A stretch of 64,000 nucleotides of DNA from Polyodon spathula (lineage: Eukaryota > Chordata > Actinopteri > Acipenseriformes > Polyodontidae), in contig NC_054537.1 in NCBI RefSeq assembly GCF_017654505.1, positions 77,634,118 through 77,698,117 on the forward strand, written 5' to 3'. The notes beneath the pieces are model-generated. The model ran no database searches and was not told the DNA's origin. It saw only the letters and a list, made by a program, of their open reading frames with translations. Shown here piece by piece: positions 13,331 to 23,906 of the stretch. Position numbers and translations under genes: made by a program. Each line of letters begins with the position of its first letter. The stretch's first letter is position 1.

Positions 13331-14341
13331 ACAGTAGATAAGAAACAGGTAAAATAGTGAAATAGAAGAAAACAAGATGCCACACAAAGCAGATTTTTCT
13401 CTGTGTTCAAGCCTCATTTATTACATATAAGAATCCAGATTGAGGGATTTGGGGAAATAGGAATTATTTTTAACTAAATGTTCCAATTGAAAATAAAGCA
13501 AGAGATATTGAAAGAAAATCACCAATAGTAATTACATGGTGTACACCATCTGAGCAGAAATGTTATTTTAGAAATCTGCAGCAGTATTCTCCATTCAGCT
13601 ATTAGACAACTAGCCAAGCATAACCTTCTTTGCATTGTCTGGAGAATATTTTAGATTAAAATGCTGCACCAGTATAAATTACTTTTAATGTATTATTTGA
13701 AGTTGTCTATACAGGAGAGGTCCTCTGAGATGTATCTTCTCAATGCTTGGATGCCCTGTGTTCATGTATGGGGGTTGGGAGAATGGAATGAAAAAAGCCA
13801 GTGTTGGAGGAGAAATTAACCTGTATTGGAAATTAACCAGTGCACGTGGGTTGCAATGACAGCAGCACATGGGTTGTATGCCTGTTAGTCCTGTTTTATG
13901 TGCTATATAATGAGTTTGTGTTTATTGTTATGGACATGGGTTTTTGTGTACCACCAAGATTTTCTTGAAAAAATATTTTTGCGCTTTTAATAATTAATTA
14001 ATCAGTGTTATTTCACACCCACTTTTTTGGTGATTGCTATATTTGTCAGTTGTCTTTTTCCAATTTGAAAATCATTTCAAACTAAAAGCGTTCTCTGCAC
14101 CCACTGCCACCAAGTATTGATTAATTAAACAGTAATAGGCCTAATAGCATTAATTCTAACAATATTCTCACTATTTATTTAGGTGGCTACATATAAACTG
14201 CTGTACCTCTGAAGCAGTCATTATGCCACTTACTAACAAAGGGGTCAGGTTGAAAATGTACAAAACACTTAATAAATGAAGCTCTAATAAAAATCACAAA
14301 GTGTTTTACTGCTGTAGGAAAACTGATGCAGACCTAACTTG
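13331..14341. other. Intergenic, nothing recognised
   Basis: AT-rich DNA without a supportable gene or repeat. Confidence 0.6.
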
Positions 14342-14404
14342 AGCTTCTCCCATCTGAGTCTGTATCCCTGAAGGAAACAGCCTTGCCAGTGATGCTACCC
14401 TACC
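14342..14404 (+). repeat. 63-bp direct repeat, left copy
   Basis: Matches 14998-15060 at 56 of 63 positions without gaps. The two copies bracket a 593-bp segment holding a 36-bp minisatellite, so the bracketed unit may be a larger duplicated or retroelement-derived block. Confidence 0.85.
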
Positions 14405-14651
14405 CCAGTTGGTGTAAGAGTGGGATAGCTCCCCTGGAGACTCAGACAATAATTGTAGTTTTCGTTAAAAAAAAGAAAAAGCTTGGTCGAACAGCAGCGC
14501 CGGTTAGATACAGAAGGGGCACCCGTGTGTGGATTATGTGGGGACTTTGGGCACGGCTTCTAGGAGTGCCCATGGGTAGACCCCCTCTACCAGGCCTACT
14601 TCTGCAGTGAGGCCTCAAGTTGGTCCGTCGCCTGTGGGGAGAGCCCCACAC

Positions 14652-14939
14652 CGCTGCCAGCGTTGCCACTTCTGGAGTGCCCCGCACCGCTGCCAGCGTT
14701 GCCACTTCTGGAGTGCCCCGCACCGCTGCCAGCGTTGCCACTTCTGGAGTGCCCCGCACCGCTGCCAGCGTTGCCACTTCTGGAGTGCCCCGCACCGCTG
14801 CCAGCGTTGCCACTTCTGGAGTGCCCCGCACCGCTGCCAGCGTTGCCACTTCTGGAGTGCCCCGCACCGCTGCCAGCGTTGCCACTTCTGGAGTGCCCCG
14901 CACCGCTGCCAGCATTGCCACTTCTGGAGTGCCCCGCAC
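14652..14939 (+). repeat. 36-bp minisatellite, 8 units
   Basis: Eight consecutive 36-bp units (288 bp), each starting CGCTGCCAGC and ending CCCCGCAC. Only one base differs in the whole array, in the eighth unit where AGCGTT becomes AGCATT. Because 36 is divisible by three and the unit lacks stops, several frames on both strands stay open, giving 12-residue peptide repeats in each. None of these has a credible start or splice context, so they are treated as non-coding. The strong homogeneity points to recent expansion or conversion. Confidence 0.95.
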
Positions 14940-14997
14940 CGCTGTTTTTGTTTGTCTTGTTCTGTGTGATAAACGTGCACAGTAGCGCTTAACCTGC

Positions 14998-15060
14998 AGC
15001 TTCTCCCGTCTGAGTCTCTCTCCCTGAAAGAAACAGCCTTGCCGGTGACACTACCCTACC
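14998..15060 (+). repeat. 63-bp direct repeat, right copy
   Basis: Partner of 14342-14404, seven mismatches. Confidence 0.85.
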
Positions 15061-16548
15061 ACACACATGAATACAGCGTAATCACTGTTTCAATCAAATG
15101 CAGGAGTATTACAGTGCCTTTACAAATGCTTACCATTGTGCAGAATCAATTAGGAGAGCAAAGCCGTTCATTCAGCTATAAACCTCTATCATCTGGCATG
15201 TCTTCAATTAGTCTTTCCTTTGCACAGTATTTTTTGACACATTGGATTTTTTTGTGCAGCCTCCTTACCTGGCATTATGTCATTGTCCACACTGAGACCA
15301 GTAATAACATCAGCTTCTCAATGTCTGTAAAGGGTTGCTTTGCTTTTGCAATACGAAGAGAGGCTGATTTTTTTTTTTTTTTTTTTTTAATCAGGAAATT
15401 GAGCAAAATCTTTTTTTTAAACTTTTTTTGATGAGTTTGCTGATAGGTTTCCTAATAATATGATGCAGTGTATTTGTGGTTAAATCCATTGCATAAGGGG
15501 AGTTGTTTTTTTTTTAAACAGATTATTTGTAAAAAAGAAAAATCTAGCGATCGTTTATTAATAACAAATACTGTCCTTTTACACTGATGAACAAATACAT
15601 TTGTATGTACTAACTGTACCCTTTTCAGAGACCCACCTTGGGACCTTTAGCAACCTACAGTTTGGGAAACGCAGATCTGCATCACTTCTTTGGGAGAGCA
15701 GTATTACTGTGTCTTCATGCAACTGCCACTGTCAAGTGCGTTTTTATAAAATATTAATTATTAAGTAAACGTTTAGCCATGTTTTTGTTTACAATACGAT
15801 AAGGTTTACATCTTGTTGAGTATCCCACAAAAACGCAGTTTAAAAGTTAATATTAATAATAGAGGAGTGAGTAGTTCAACTGGTACTGCAGCTTTGCCCC
15901 TTGAACACATTTATGTGGTAAAGGTTATGATTAACATATCTCCTGGTTATTTTTCTCTTTCTGGTGCAGCAATAGTTCATCTATTTTCTCCCACAAACCA
16001 CAATTTGACACGGTGGAACAGCTTGATGCCAATATGAGATTGAAGCACCAGGTGTGATTAAATAAGATCCCACATTTCATTTCATTAATTTTCCCATCAC
16101 ACTCCAGCAGCTGGAGCCCCACTGCATGCTCCTGACAGACAAAGGGTATTACTTTTATAGCATATGCATACAGTAATGGGAAAATGCAGTCCAATTGTAA
16201 TTCTGTCCTAGCCTGCTGTGAATTGGTTTAGGTCATGTGTGCGTCAAGTTGTTTATCAGCTGAGGGGAGGGGAGGGGGAGGGCGGATTTATAATGGTATT
16301 ATCGTTATGAAAACAACCTGAATTTAAAATGGCATGAAACCATGAGGTGTTCAGAAATCTATAGTCAACTGACGGGAGAGATGCTGGGGAGCAATTATAC
16401 CATGTGAGGGATTTGGAAATCATTACTAATAAAATGTGCACTTTGAATATCACTCTGTTTTAAATACGTTTTGTTAATTACTTTTAATACTTACTTTTCC
16501 ATGGTTGTTTGGTTATTCATATTTGTTTTTCTTTATACTGTAATCTCT
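15061..16548. other. Intergenic, with a T run
   Basis: AT-rich DNA holding a run of 21 T at 15368-15388 and a G-rich patch at 16262-16284. No gene recognised. Confidence 0.6.
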
Positions 16549-17183
16549 TGTGGCAAAGTGGTTGATAGTGTGCAGGTGCAGGTGATTAAAGAACAGACAG
16601 ATAATTGTAATCCAGATGAAAAGGTTTGTTTTATTTATTTTTATGTCCAGTGCTTGTTGGCGAAACAAACAGTAAATAATAATGCTGGTATTACTTACAT
16701 TTATAATCCCTGGGCTGGTCCCGAAATAATAGTCCCGTTATTATATCGCCACACAAAATACAAAACACATACACAAGTCAGTTTAGTGTGTGAATTAGTG
16801 ATTGTGGTACAGAACACTCATGAATATTCTTAAAACACAGGTTTATTTCAGCAGTGGCTATTGTGTCTCTCACAGTCCTTCAGGTTCAAGTTCACAAACC
16901 AAGCGAAGGAACAGATTACAATTCCTCGCCCCCTTATATGCTGACACGCATGACCCCTTGGTAAACGAATACAGCTGCCTTTACAATCTGCGACTGCTAC
17001 GTTGTTTCCCTTCCAGGTCAATACGTTCTTGCAACAGAGTCTCGCCTTTTTCTAGACTGATCGACTTCCCGACCCCGGGAAAGAACTGTCAAGTCATCCC
17101 GTCCAAAGAACTCTGCCCTTGCTTAGCGCCCTCACAGATTAGGAGGGGGATTTACAACGAAGGTTCATTATATTTATGTTGCA
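16549..17183 (+). repeat. LTR family C, copy 1
   Basis: Begins TGTGGCAAAGTGG and is homologous along its length to 35123-35875. Shared landmarks are the GTGTGCAGGTGCA block near the start, a GGTCCCGAAATAAT block, an AAGCGAAGGAACAGATTA block, and GGAGGG before the end. The last bases (TTATGTTGCA) have drifted from the CTGTCACA end seen in the other copy. No target duplication could be seen, which fits an old insertion. It is a solo or fragmentary LTR, and no internal sequence was found beside it. Confidence 0.7.
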
Positions 17184-18913
17184 TATATACATGGCTTTTT
17201 ATGGGTTTTCTTTCAGCATGACAACCGCTGCCTTAGACTAGTAAAACGTAGTAAAAATAACAAGTAAAAAAAAATATCATCTAAGTAGCTTTTTATATGT
17301 GCCTAGGTATTGCAGGTGGCAATGTTGCTTCGTGATTCATCCATAACTTCAAACAAGATAAGACATAAGAGCCTAAGGGGTCGATTTGATCAGCTTATGT
17401 CCCGCTGGGATATTACGGCTGGATTTTATTGGAGCATTTTCTAGCACTGGGGAAGCCCTCTGTCATGCATCAACCATCCATTTGTGGTTATTCAAGGATT
17501 AACCCTAAGAATAGTTGGTTAATGAGATGCAAGATGATTCCCAGTGCTGAAAAATGCAGCAATAAAGTCCTGCTGAAGCCTTTACCAGAGGGCTATAAGT
17601 TGATCAAGTCTGCCAGCTGTCAACTAGTTGATCATTTTGGCCAGTTCAAAATCCTAAACTGAGCCCACTGCTCTGTACTAGCATATTCATTATATTTCTT
17701 TTTGGCTAGCACATCAGTCATAATGGTCTCCTGTACAGTAGGCTGATTGTGTAAGCAGGTAATAATAAGTCTGTCATTGCAGTGTCTGACTAATGTGTCC
17801 AGAGGGGTCACTGTTTAGTTTTGAAAAGGTCAGGTTAGAAGAATTTCTGAATGTATACTTGATGTATATTTGATTTAATTGAGTTGAGGGTTTGTTATCC
17901 CTTTGCCAGACTCCAAAAAGCATCATCTGTAAATGTAAACACTCAAAAGCTTGTCAGCTCTGATCTACAGGCACATTGTAGATTTGCTAACAAGGAAATT
18001 CTGACAGGTCCAGAATTTATTCCCACTCTTTTGATCTGATACAGTCTAACCCACTTAAGTGTACAACTTATTTTTCATGAATATTTATACATTTAAGCGG
18101 TTTGGTGATCTGCGATCCCAGTTCTTATTATTACTGTACCTGTAACAAAATGAATTATGGTACAGTCCATTTTTTTTACCGTTTTTTTGAGGCTTTGCTT
18201 AACTCAGGCTAACAGTTATTTTACTTGAATAAGAAAACACAGTGCCATCGGTTTATAACGTATTTAAATGTACATTAAATGGTAAACCTTGCACAGTGAT
18301 ATTCAGGAATTAAATGGAAATAATTTGTACTTAAGTGCTGTATGTAAGTCACAGACAATTTACCATATTCATTCTGAAAACTTAATTCAGTGTCTTCAGT
18401 TCACACATCTACATCTAATTGCCATTGTTGAAAATCATCCAGAAATCATTATGATGTACCTTTAACAAAAGCTGTATTGATTTTAGCACATCATAGACCT
18501 TTATAGTCTTTTAATGAAAAGTCTGGGGTTTTTTTTTTGGGGGGGGGCCTCATTCCTGAGCCCATTTACATCCGTTCACAATGTACGTGCTCAGTTAACG
18601 GTATAAAAAGTGTTACCACTGTAGAGTAAAATGGGAATACAAACTTACAACATTATACTTAAACTGGGTAAATTTAGTGATGCAGCATGATAATGGTTTT
18701 GGATATTGGATTTTAATAGGCCTAGGCAGGATATACACTTAGACAATGCACACTTAAGTGGTGAGATGTTCAGGGAGGTCAAGTGACTTGTGTAAACATG
18801 AAGCTGAAGTTGTAAATGAGTTGAATAATAGGGTTGTAACAAGTAATGGTTTAAATGAGTATCTGTAACAAGTATGCAGATTTCTTTTTTCCCCCTCAAA
18901 TATGAATAGTACA
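17184..18913. other. Intergenic, nothing recognised
   Basis: AT-rich sequence with a short G run at 18538-18547. No supportable gene. Confidence 0.6.
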
Positions 18914-18915
18914 TA

Positions 18916-19118
18916 CAGTACTGTGCAAAAGTTTTAGGCAGGTGTGAAAAAATGCTGTAAAGTAAGAATGCTTTCAAAATAGACATGTTAATAGATTATA
19001 TTTATCAATTAACTAAATGCAAAGTGAGTGAACAGAAGAAAAATCTAAATCAAATCCATATTTGGTGTGACCACCCTTTGCCTTCAAAACAGCATCAATT
19101 CTTCTAGGTACACTTGCA
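18916..19118 (+). repeat. Tc1-like left terminal inverted repeat
   Basis: Reverse complement of about 20287-20492 with few differences. The transposase C-terminal codons and stop lie inside it. Confidence 0.88.
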
Positions 19119-20071
19119 CACAGTTTTTGAAGGAACTCGACAGGTAGGTTGGCCCAAACATCTTGGAGAACTAACCACAGTTCTTCTGTGGATTTAGGCA
19201 GCCTCAGTTGCTTCTCTCTCTTCATGTAATCCCAGACAGACTCTATGATGTTGAGATCAGGGCTCTGTGGGGACAATACCATCACTTCCAGGACTCCTTG
19301 TTCTTCTTTACGCTGAAGATAGTTCTTAATGACTTTCGCTGTATGTTTGGGGTCGTTGTCTAGCTGCAGAATAAATTTGGGGCCAATCAGATGCCTCTCT
19401 GATGGTATTGCATGATGGATAAGTGTCTGCCTGTTCTTCTCAGCATTGAGGAGACCATTAATTCTGACCAAATCCCCAACTCCATTTGCAGAAATGCAGC
19501 CCCAAACTTGCAAGAAACCTCCACCATGCTTCACTGTTGCCTGTAGACACTCATTCGTGTACCGCTGTCCAGCCCTTCGGCGAACAAACTGCCTTCTGCT
19601 ACAGCCAAATTTTGACTCATCAGTCCAGAGCACCTGCTGCCATTTTTCTGCACCCTAGTTCCTGTGTTTTCATGCATAGTTGAGTCGCTTGGCCTTGTTT
19701 CCACATTGGATGTATGGCTTTTTGGCCGCAAGTCTCCCATGAAGGCCACTTCTGACCAGACTTCTCCAGACAGTAGATGGGTGTACCAGGGTCCCACTGT
19801 TTTCTGCCAATTCTGAGCTGATGGCATTGCTGGACATCTTCCGATTGTGAAGGGAAGTAAGCATGATGTGTCTTTCATCTGCTGCAGTAAGTTTCCTTGG
19901 CTGACCACTGCGTCTATGGTCCTCAACGTTGCCCGTTTCTTTGTGCTTCTTCAAAAGAGCTTGACCAGCACATCTGGAAACCCCTGTCTGCCTTGAAATT
20001 TCTGCCTGGGAGAGACCTTGCTGATGCAGTATAACTACATTGTGTCTTGTTGCTGTGCTCAGTCTTGCCAT
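19013..20071 (-). pseudogene. Tc1-like transposase, DD38E, two nonsense codons
   Basis: One reading frame of about 350 codons starts at the ATG at 20071 (protein begins MARLSTATRH). The N-terminal third carries the two helix-turn-helix DNA-binding regions of a paired-like domain (LSQAEISRQTGVS, then a GRPR-like basic SGQPRKLTAAD). The catalytic part has WTDESKF (first D), LQLDNDPKHT (second D) and PDLNIIESVW (E), with 38 residues between the last two acidic residues. The frame is broken only by TGA at 19670-19672 and TAG at 19655-19657, five codons apart and just before the first catalytic D. Both halves are in the same register with no frameshift. Product would cut and paste the element in the nucleus. 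Such late, clustered stops suggest recent inactivation. Confidence 0.9.
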
Positions 20072-20286
20072 GGTGTATGACTTTTGACAGTAAACTGCTT
20101 CAGCAACCTCACCTTGTTAGCTGAGTTTGGCTGTTCCTCACCCAGTTTTATTCCTCCTACACAGCTGTTTCTGTTTCAGTTAATGATTGTGTTTCAACGT
20201 ACATATTGAATTGATGATCATTAGCACCTGTTTGGTATAATTGTTTAATCATACACCTGACTATATGCCTACAAAATCCTTGACTT

Positions 20287-20492
20287 TGTGCAAGTGTACC
20301 TAGAAGAATTGATGCTGTTTTGAAGGCAAAGGGTGGTCACACCAAATATGGATTTGATGTAGATTTTTCTTCTGTTCACTCACTTTGCATTTAGGTAGTT
20401 GATAAATATAATCTATTAACATGTCTATTTTTGAAAGCATTCTTACTTTACAGCATTTTTTCACACCTGCCTAAAACTTTTGCACAGTACTG
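20287..20492 (-). repeat. Tc1-like right terminal inverted repeat
   Basis: Inverted partner of 18916-19118. It carries a second copy of the sequence that encodes the transposase C-terminus, here not attached to the gene. Confidence 0.88.
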
Positions 20493-20494
20493 TA

Positions 20495-20854
20495 GCTCAT
20501 CACTTATTTTAGGGCACTTCTAGTGGTAAAAATACACATTATGACTTAAAAGCCAGAAAATAGTCCCATTCATTTTTGTACATGGGGATTTTAAGGATAA
20601 CTTTTGTCTGACGTAGACGCAGGCATAATCTTTTTCTTCAGTGTGAAATGGACCAAATGGACTGTTTGGCGAAACACGTGAACACTTTCCAAGAAAGGTG
20701 TTTCTGTTCTGCCAAGTGACTGCATTAGAGCAAACAGAGGGAAGCATGTAAATAGAATTACGATGGCTTAGTGAAAAAAACATTGAGTATACCAACAGAC
20801 AATAAATGAATGTGAATGGTTGCATACTGAACTGCGCTCTGTTGAAATGAAATG
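20495..20854. other. Intergenic, nothing recognised
   Basis: Short AT-rich spacer between the Tc1-like element and the LINE/DIRS composite. A 101-codon minus-strand open frame has no recognisable feature. Confidence 0.55.
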
Positions 20855-21124
20855 GAACAAAACCTCCCTGCTGCCTTGGATCTCTATCGCTTTCTCCTCT
20901 CTTCCTTCTCTTCTACACTCACGTCTGCCAAATGGTCCCACTTCCACTGTATCATTCAGTCTTTTATAACAATCCCTGTAAATGTTTCTCTACCTTCTCC
21001 ACCTTACTCCCCCCTTCCACCTTCCTCTGTCTCTGTTGATGACTTTACCACCTGCTTCAAAATCACCAACATCTACATCTTAAAAAAACCCTCCCTTGAT
21101 CCCTCATCCCTCCAGTCACAAGCC
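20855..21124 (+). pseudogene. LINE (L2/CR1-type) ORF2 fragment
   Basis: The first 90 or so codons of a 181-codon open frame resemble the linker before and the start of the reverse transcriptase of L2/CR1-type LINEs: a serine-rich SSFSSTLTSAKW stretch, a proline-serine run, VDDFTTCF, and LKKPSLDPSSLQS, which looks like the motif opening the RT domain. The segment between VDDF and LKKPSLDP appears shortened, and the RT core is absent. The frame then runs into DIRS sequence, so this is a fused relic rather than a gene. Assignment is from remembered family patterns and is moderate. Confidence 0.5.
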
Positions 21125-22132
21125 CTGTTATTAAATCCTACAAAGAGACAGCTCACACCTTTTCAGACAGCCTCCTATCTGCGAGTGTGCTTGGACTCCC
21201 GGTCCATGCTGTCCACTCTGTCGGACGACAGTGCAGAGAATAGTGCCTGTTTGGAGCTCTTTCAGCTCAACAGAGCACTCACAGTAGTGATGTTCCAGAG
21301 ACTTCTAGGCTTGATGGCAGCAGCTTCCCAGACCCTTCAATTGGGTCTCTTTCGCATGTGCCCTCTGCAGGCCTGGTTTGACAGCAGGGTTTTTTAGTCC
21401 AAACTAGTTTTGTCTGCTATGGGACGAAGTCCCGTGGTCAAGCCCTGTCTAAACAGAGGCTATCCAAATGGATAGAAGACATAGTTAGGACTGCCTATGA
21501 GCAAGCCAACTTGCCCCCTCCCAGAAAAGCTCATTGCTTATTCCACAAGGGGCATGGCAACTTTGTGGGCTTTATGTCAAGGACATATGGAGTGCGGAGT
21601 TATGGGCTATTCCCCATACCTTTACTAGGTTCTAAAGACTGAATGTCTTGGATCTTCAAAACTCTGGCTTTAGAACTAGAGTGTTAAGGGTGGCTTCCAA
21701 GTCATTCCTTACAACACAGGCATAAAGGTGAGTTCTCCGTCATATTTTTACTTGTTACTGGGGTTCCTAATGGGAGCGCACAAGGCAGCTTCTGCTTAGC
21801 CTTGTAACATTCCAGTCATTCTGCAAACTTTGCCTTGCGGCAGCTTTGATATACTCACCCATTAACTAATTGTTACATTTCATACTTGAAAGGGAACGCT
21901 AGGTTATTATCATAACTCTGGTTCCCTGAAATAGAAATGTAACCATTAGCCTTCAATGTCGGTGTGTCCATGATTGCAGCAGGCTTGAAGGAAAAATGAC
22001 GATAAGATCTGTGCACGCAGTCCATTTATGTTCTCAGGGGCAGGCCATTACTGCGTCACAGGCCCGTCCAAGCAGCTTTGGTATTCAGGTTTCGGTGCCT
22101 TTAGAAGGTAAACACCCATAAGTAATGGTTAA
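21125..22132 (+). mobile_element. DIRS-like retrotransposon, 3' fragment
   Basis: Three parts occur in the order expected for a DIRS element. About 21125-21390 encodes an RNase H-like end with RVCLDSRSM and MFQRLLGLMAAASQ, typical of DIRS polymerase. About 21439-21725 encodes a tyrosine recombinase C-terminal region in three successive frames (ALSKQRLSKWIEDIV, STRGMATLWAL, then PHTFTRF followed by a stop). About 21988-22132 is the reverse complement of the start of the DIRS-like fragment at 30534-30720, as expected for a terminal inverted repeat. Two frameshifts and a stop at 21633-21635 inactivate the recombinase. Sequence between RNase H and recombinase appears deleted. Confidence 0.68.
21872..21943. 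other. Imperfect hairpin in DIRS terminal region
   Basis: GTTACATTTC at 21872 pairs with AGAAATGTAAC ending at 21943, and GAAAGGGAACG pairs with TGGTTCCCTG inside. This 72-nt foldback lies beside the inverted terminal repeat, fitting the complementary termini used in DIRS replication. Confidence 0.6.
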
Positions 22133-23832
22133 ATTTTACTATGTATCGTAAATAACCTATAAAACTGGACATTTAGACTGCAACAGTTTAAATGTCTGAT
22201 TTACCACCAAGATAAGGCCTTTTTTCTAAATACATTTTGGTTTGAGACAAAGTGATGTAGTGGTTTACTTTCAAACAAACTAAAAAGGGAACCATGTGTG
22301 CCATGAAATGTTGCTAAATATATTTAAAATTGTAATATTTCAGGTTTTACGTCAGTGTTACCCATGAGTCTTTGGTTTGACAGAATGCTTTTTATTTTAT
22401 TTTCTTTAATATATTTTATATTGAACTTATTGTGTAAGCTGTGAACTGAAACAATGATAAATGTCTCCCTTGCTGACAAAGGACAGGTTTGCTTAAGCGT
22501 AAAAAGAAAATAAGGTGTTAATTGGAAGCCTGAATACATGTCTTCTGCTTTTTAATTTCCTTACTGTACACAGTGCGCGGATAGCAGTGCAGGAGTTTGG
22601 TACTATAGCATGACATTAATTGTAACAGGGTGACATACCAATGTTAACAAGGGGTTTCAAGTTAGGAGAATTCAAAAGCTGTAATTACCAGTAGGTTTAA
22701 AAGGTTTTTTTTATTTTTTATAACTGCTACCAAGGTCAGCTGGCATATTTCTGGCAGGGGCAGGGTTATATATTTTCCACTGTTTTGTTTTTTTTAAATT
22801 CAAAAACTAACAGCTCCTCCTTTTTAAAAAACCCTGTCTTACATTTGCTTTAGCTTTTACTGTCAAATAGTGTGAGAAGGCCACTTTTTATATTGTGATT
22901 TGTACAAAAAATGTATCTTTGGCTTGCTGGCCTAGTTTATAGATTTTACATTGCCGGCCTGCCTGTCTGCCATGATCTGGTATACAAACGACTGCAAATA
23001 GTAAAGTGAAGTGCAATTTAGTTCAGTGTTAACAATGAAGTAGAATATCGTTGTCCTCGCTAGATTTTCACTTTGAGGCTCCTGTATATTGTGCATCCAG
23101 CATGTAAAGCAATAGATCTTTCTTTCATTTTGCTTGCAGTTCCATCCCCTCCAGCTGTCTCCCACAAACACCTGATGTAAAGTCAAATGCAGTCTATTTT
23201 AATGTAATGGTCAGAAGTATTAGCTGATGCGTGAATTCTAACCATTCTTTTATTGGCATTGGATGTCAGTGATATGACATTTTTATAATGCTGGGGACAA
23301 CGAACATATCCACGTGATGTAAACTATCCAGTACAGTACTGAGTTGATTTGTGATTCAGGACTGTTGGGATTTTAGGTCTGAGAATCCTTCACCCTGAAC
23401 TTAAAAATCCAAGTTGATATGGTGATGTCATTATTGGTATTTAATTGTAATGTTGATACTTTTCTTGCTTGTGTTAATCATCTCTGGGTGCTTTACATTA
23501 CATTGATCTGCATGTGATTAAATACATGAATGTAGCAGGTGGGACAATGAGATCCAGGAGAGGTAGTTTAGCTTCAATTTGAAGTTAATTATTTAAGTAA
23601 TTACTACCTGATTGACACGCTTATTAAAGTGTTCCGTCACTCTCCTGGGCTGTTTTTGTTAGAAAACGTGCTGACAGATAAATTGGACATGCCACAGAAT
23701 ATCCCCGTATAATTTTATTGGGATTTATTTTATTTATTGTAACGCCTCGCCCTTTGCTTAGGACAGGCTGTGCTTGAATCTGTGTTCACACTGTGGAGGT
23801 ACTATTTTATATATTTTCTAAATGATGAGTTT

Positions 23833-23836
<4 letters not shown>
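22133..23836. other. Intergenic, nothing recognised
   Basis: AT-rich DNA without supportable genes. Confidence 0.6.

Positions 23837-23902
<66 letters not shown>
23837..23902. repeat. (GA)33 microsatellite
   Basis: 66 bp of perfect GA dinucleotide. Confidence 0.97.

Positions 23903-23906
<4 letters not shown>

Larger units (their letters stand above)
18916..20492 (-). mobile_element. Tc1-like DNA transposon, nearly complete
   Basis: A 1577-bp element begins CAGTACTGTGCAAAAG and ends with the reverse complement, flanked by TA on both sides (18914-18915 and 20493-20494), the target duplication of Tc1/mariner elements. Its terminal inverted repeats are about 205 bp each (18916 to about 19118, and about 20287 to 20492). 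The transposase gene runs on the minus strand between and partly inside them. The spacing between the second D and the final E of the catalytic triad is 38 residues, pointing to the DD38E (Intruder-type) branch rather than classic DD34E Tc1. The whole structure is intact except for nonsense codons in the gene. Confidence 0.92.

Noticed and set aside
14442..14992. Overlapping long open frames on both strands over the minisatellite
   Set aside because: They arise because the 36-bp unit is a multiple of three and lacks stops; no start, splice or family evidence.
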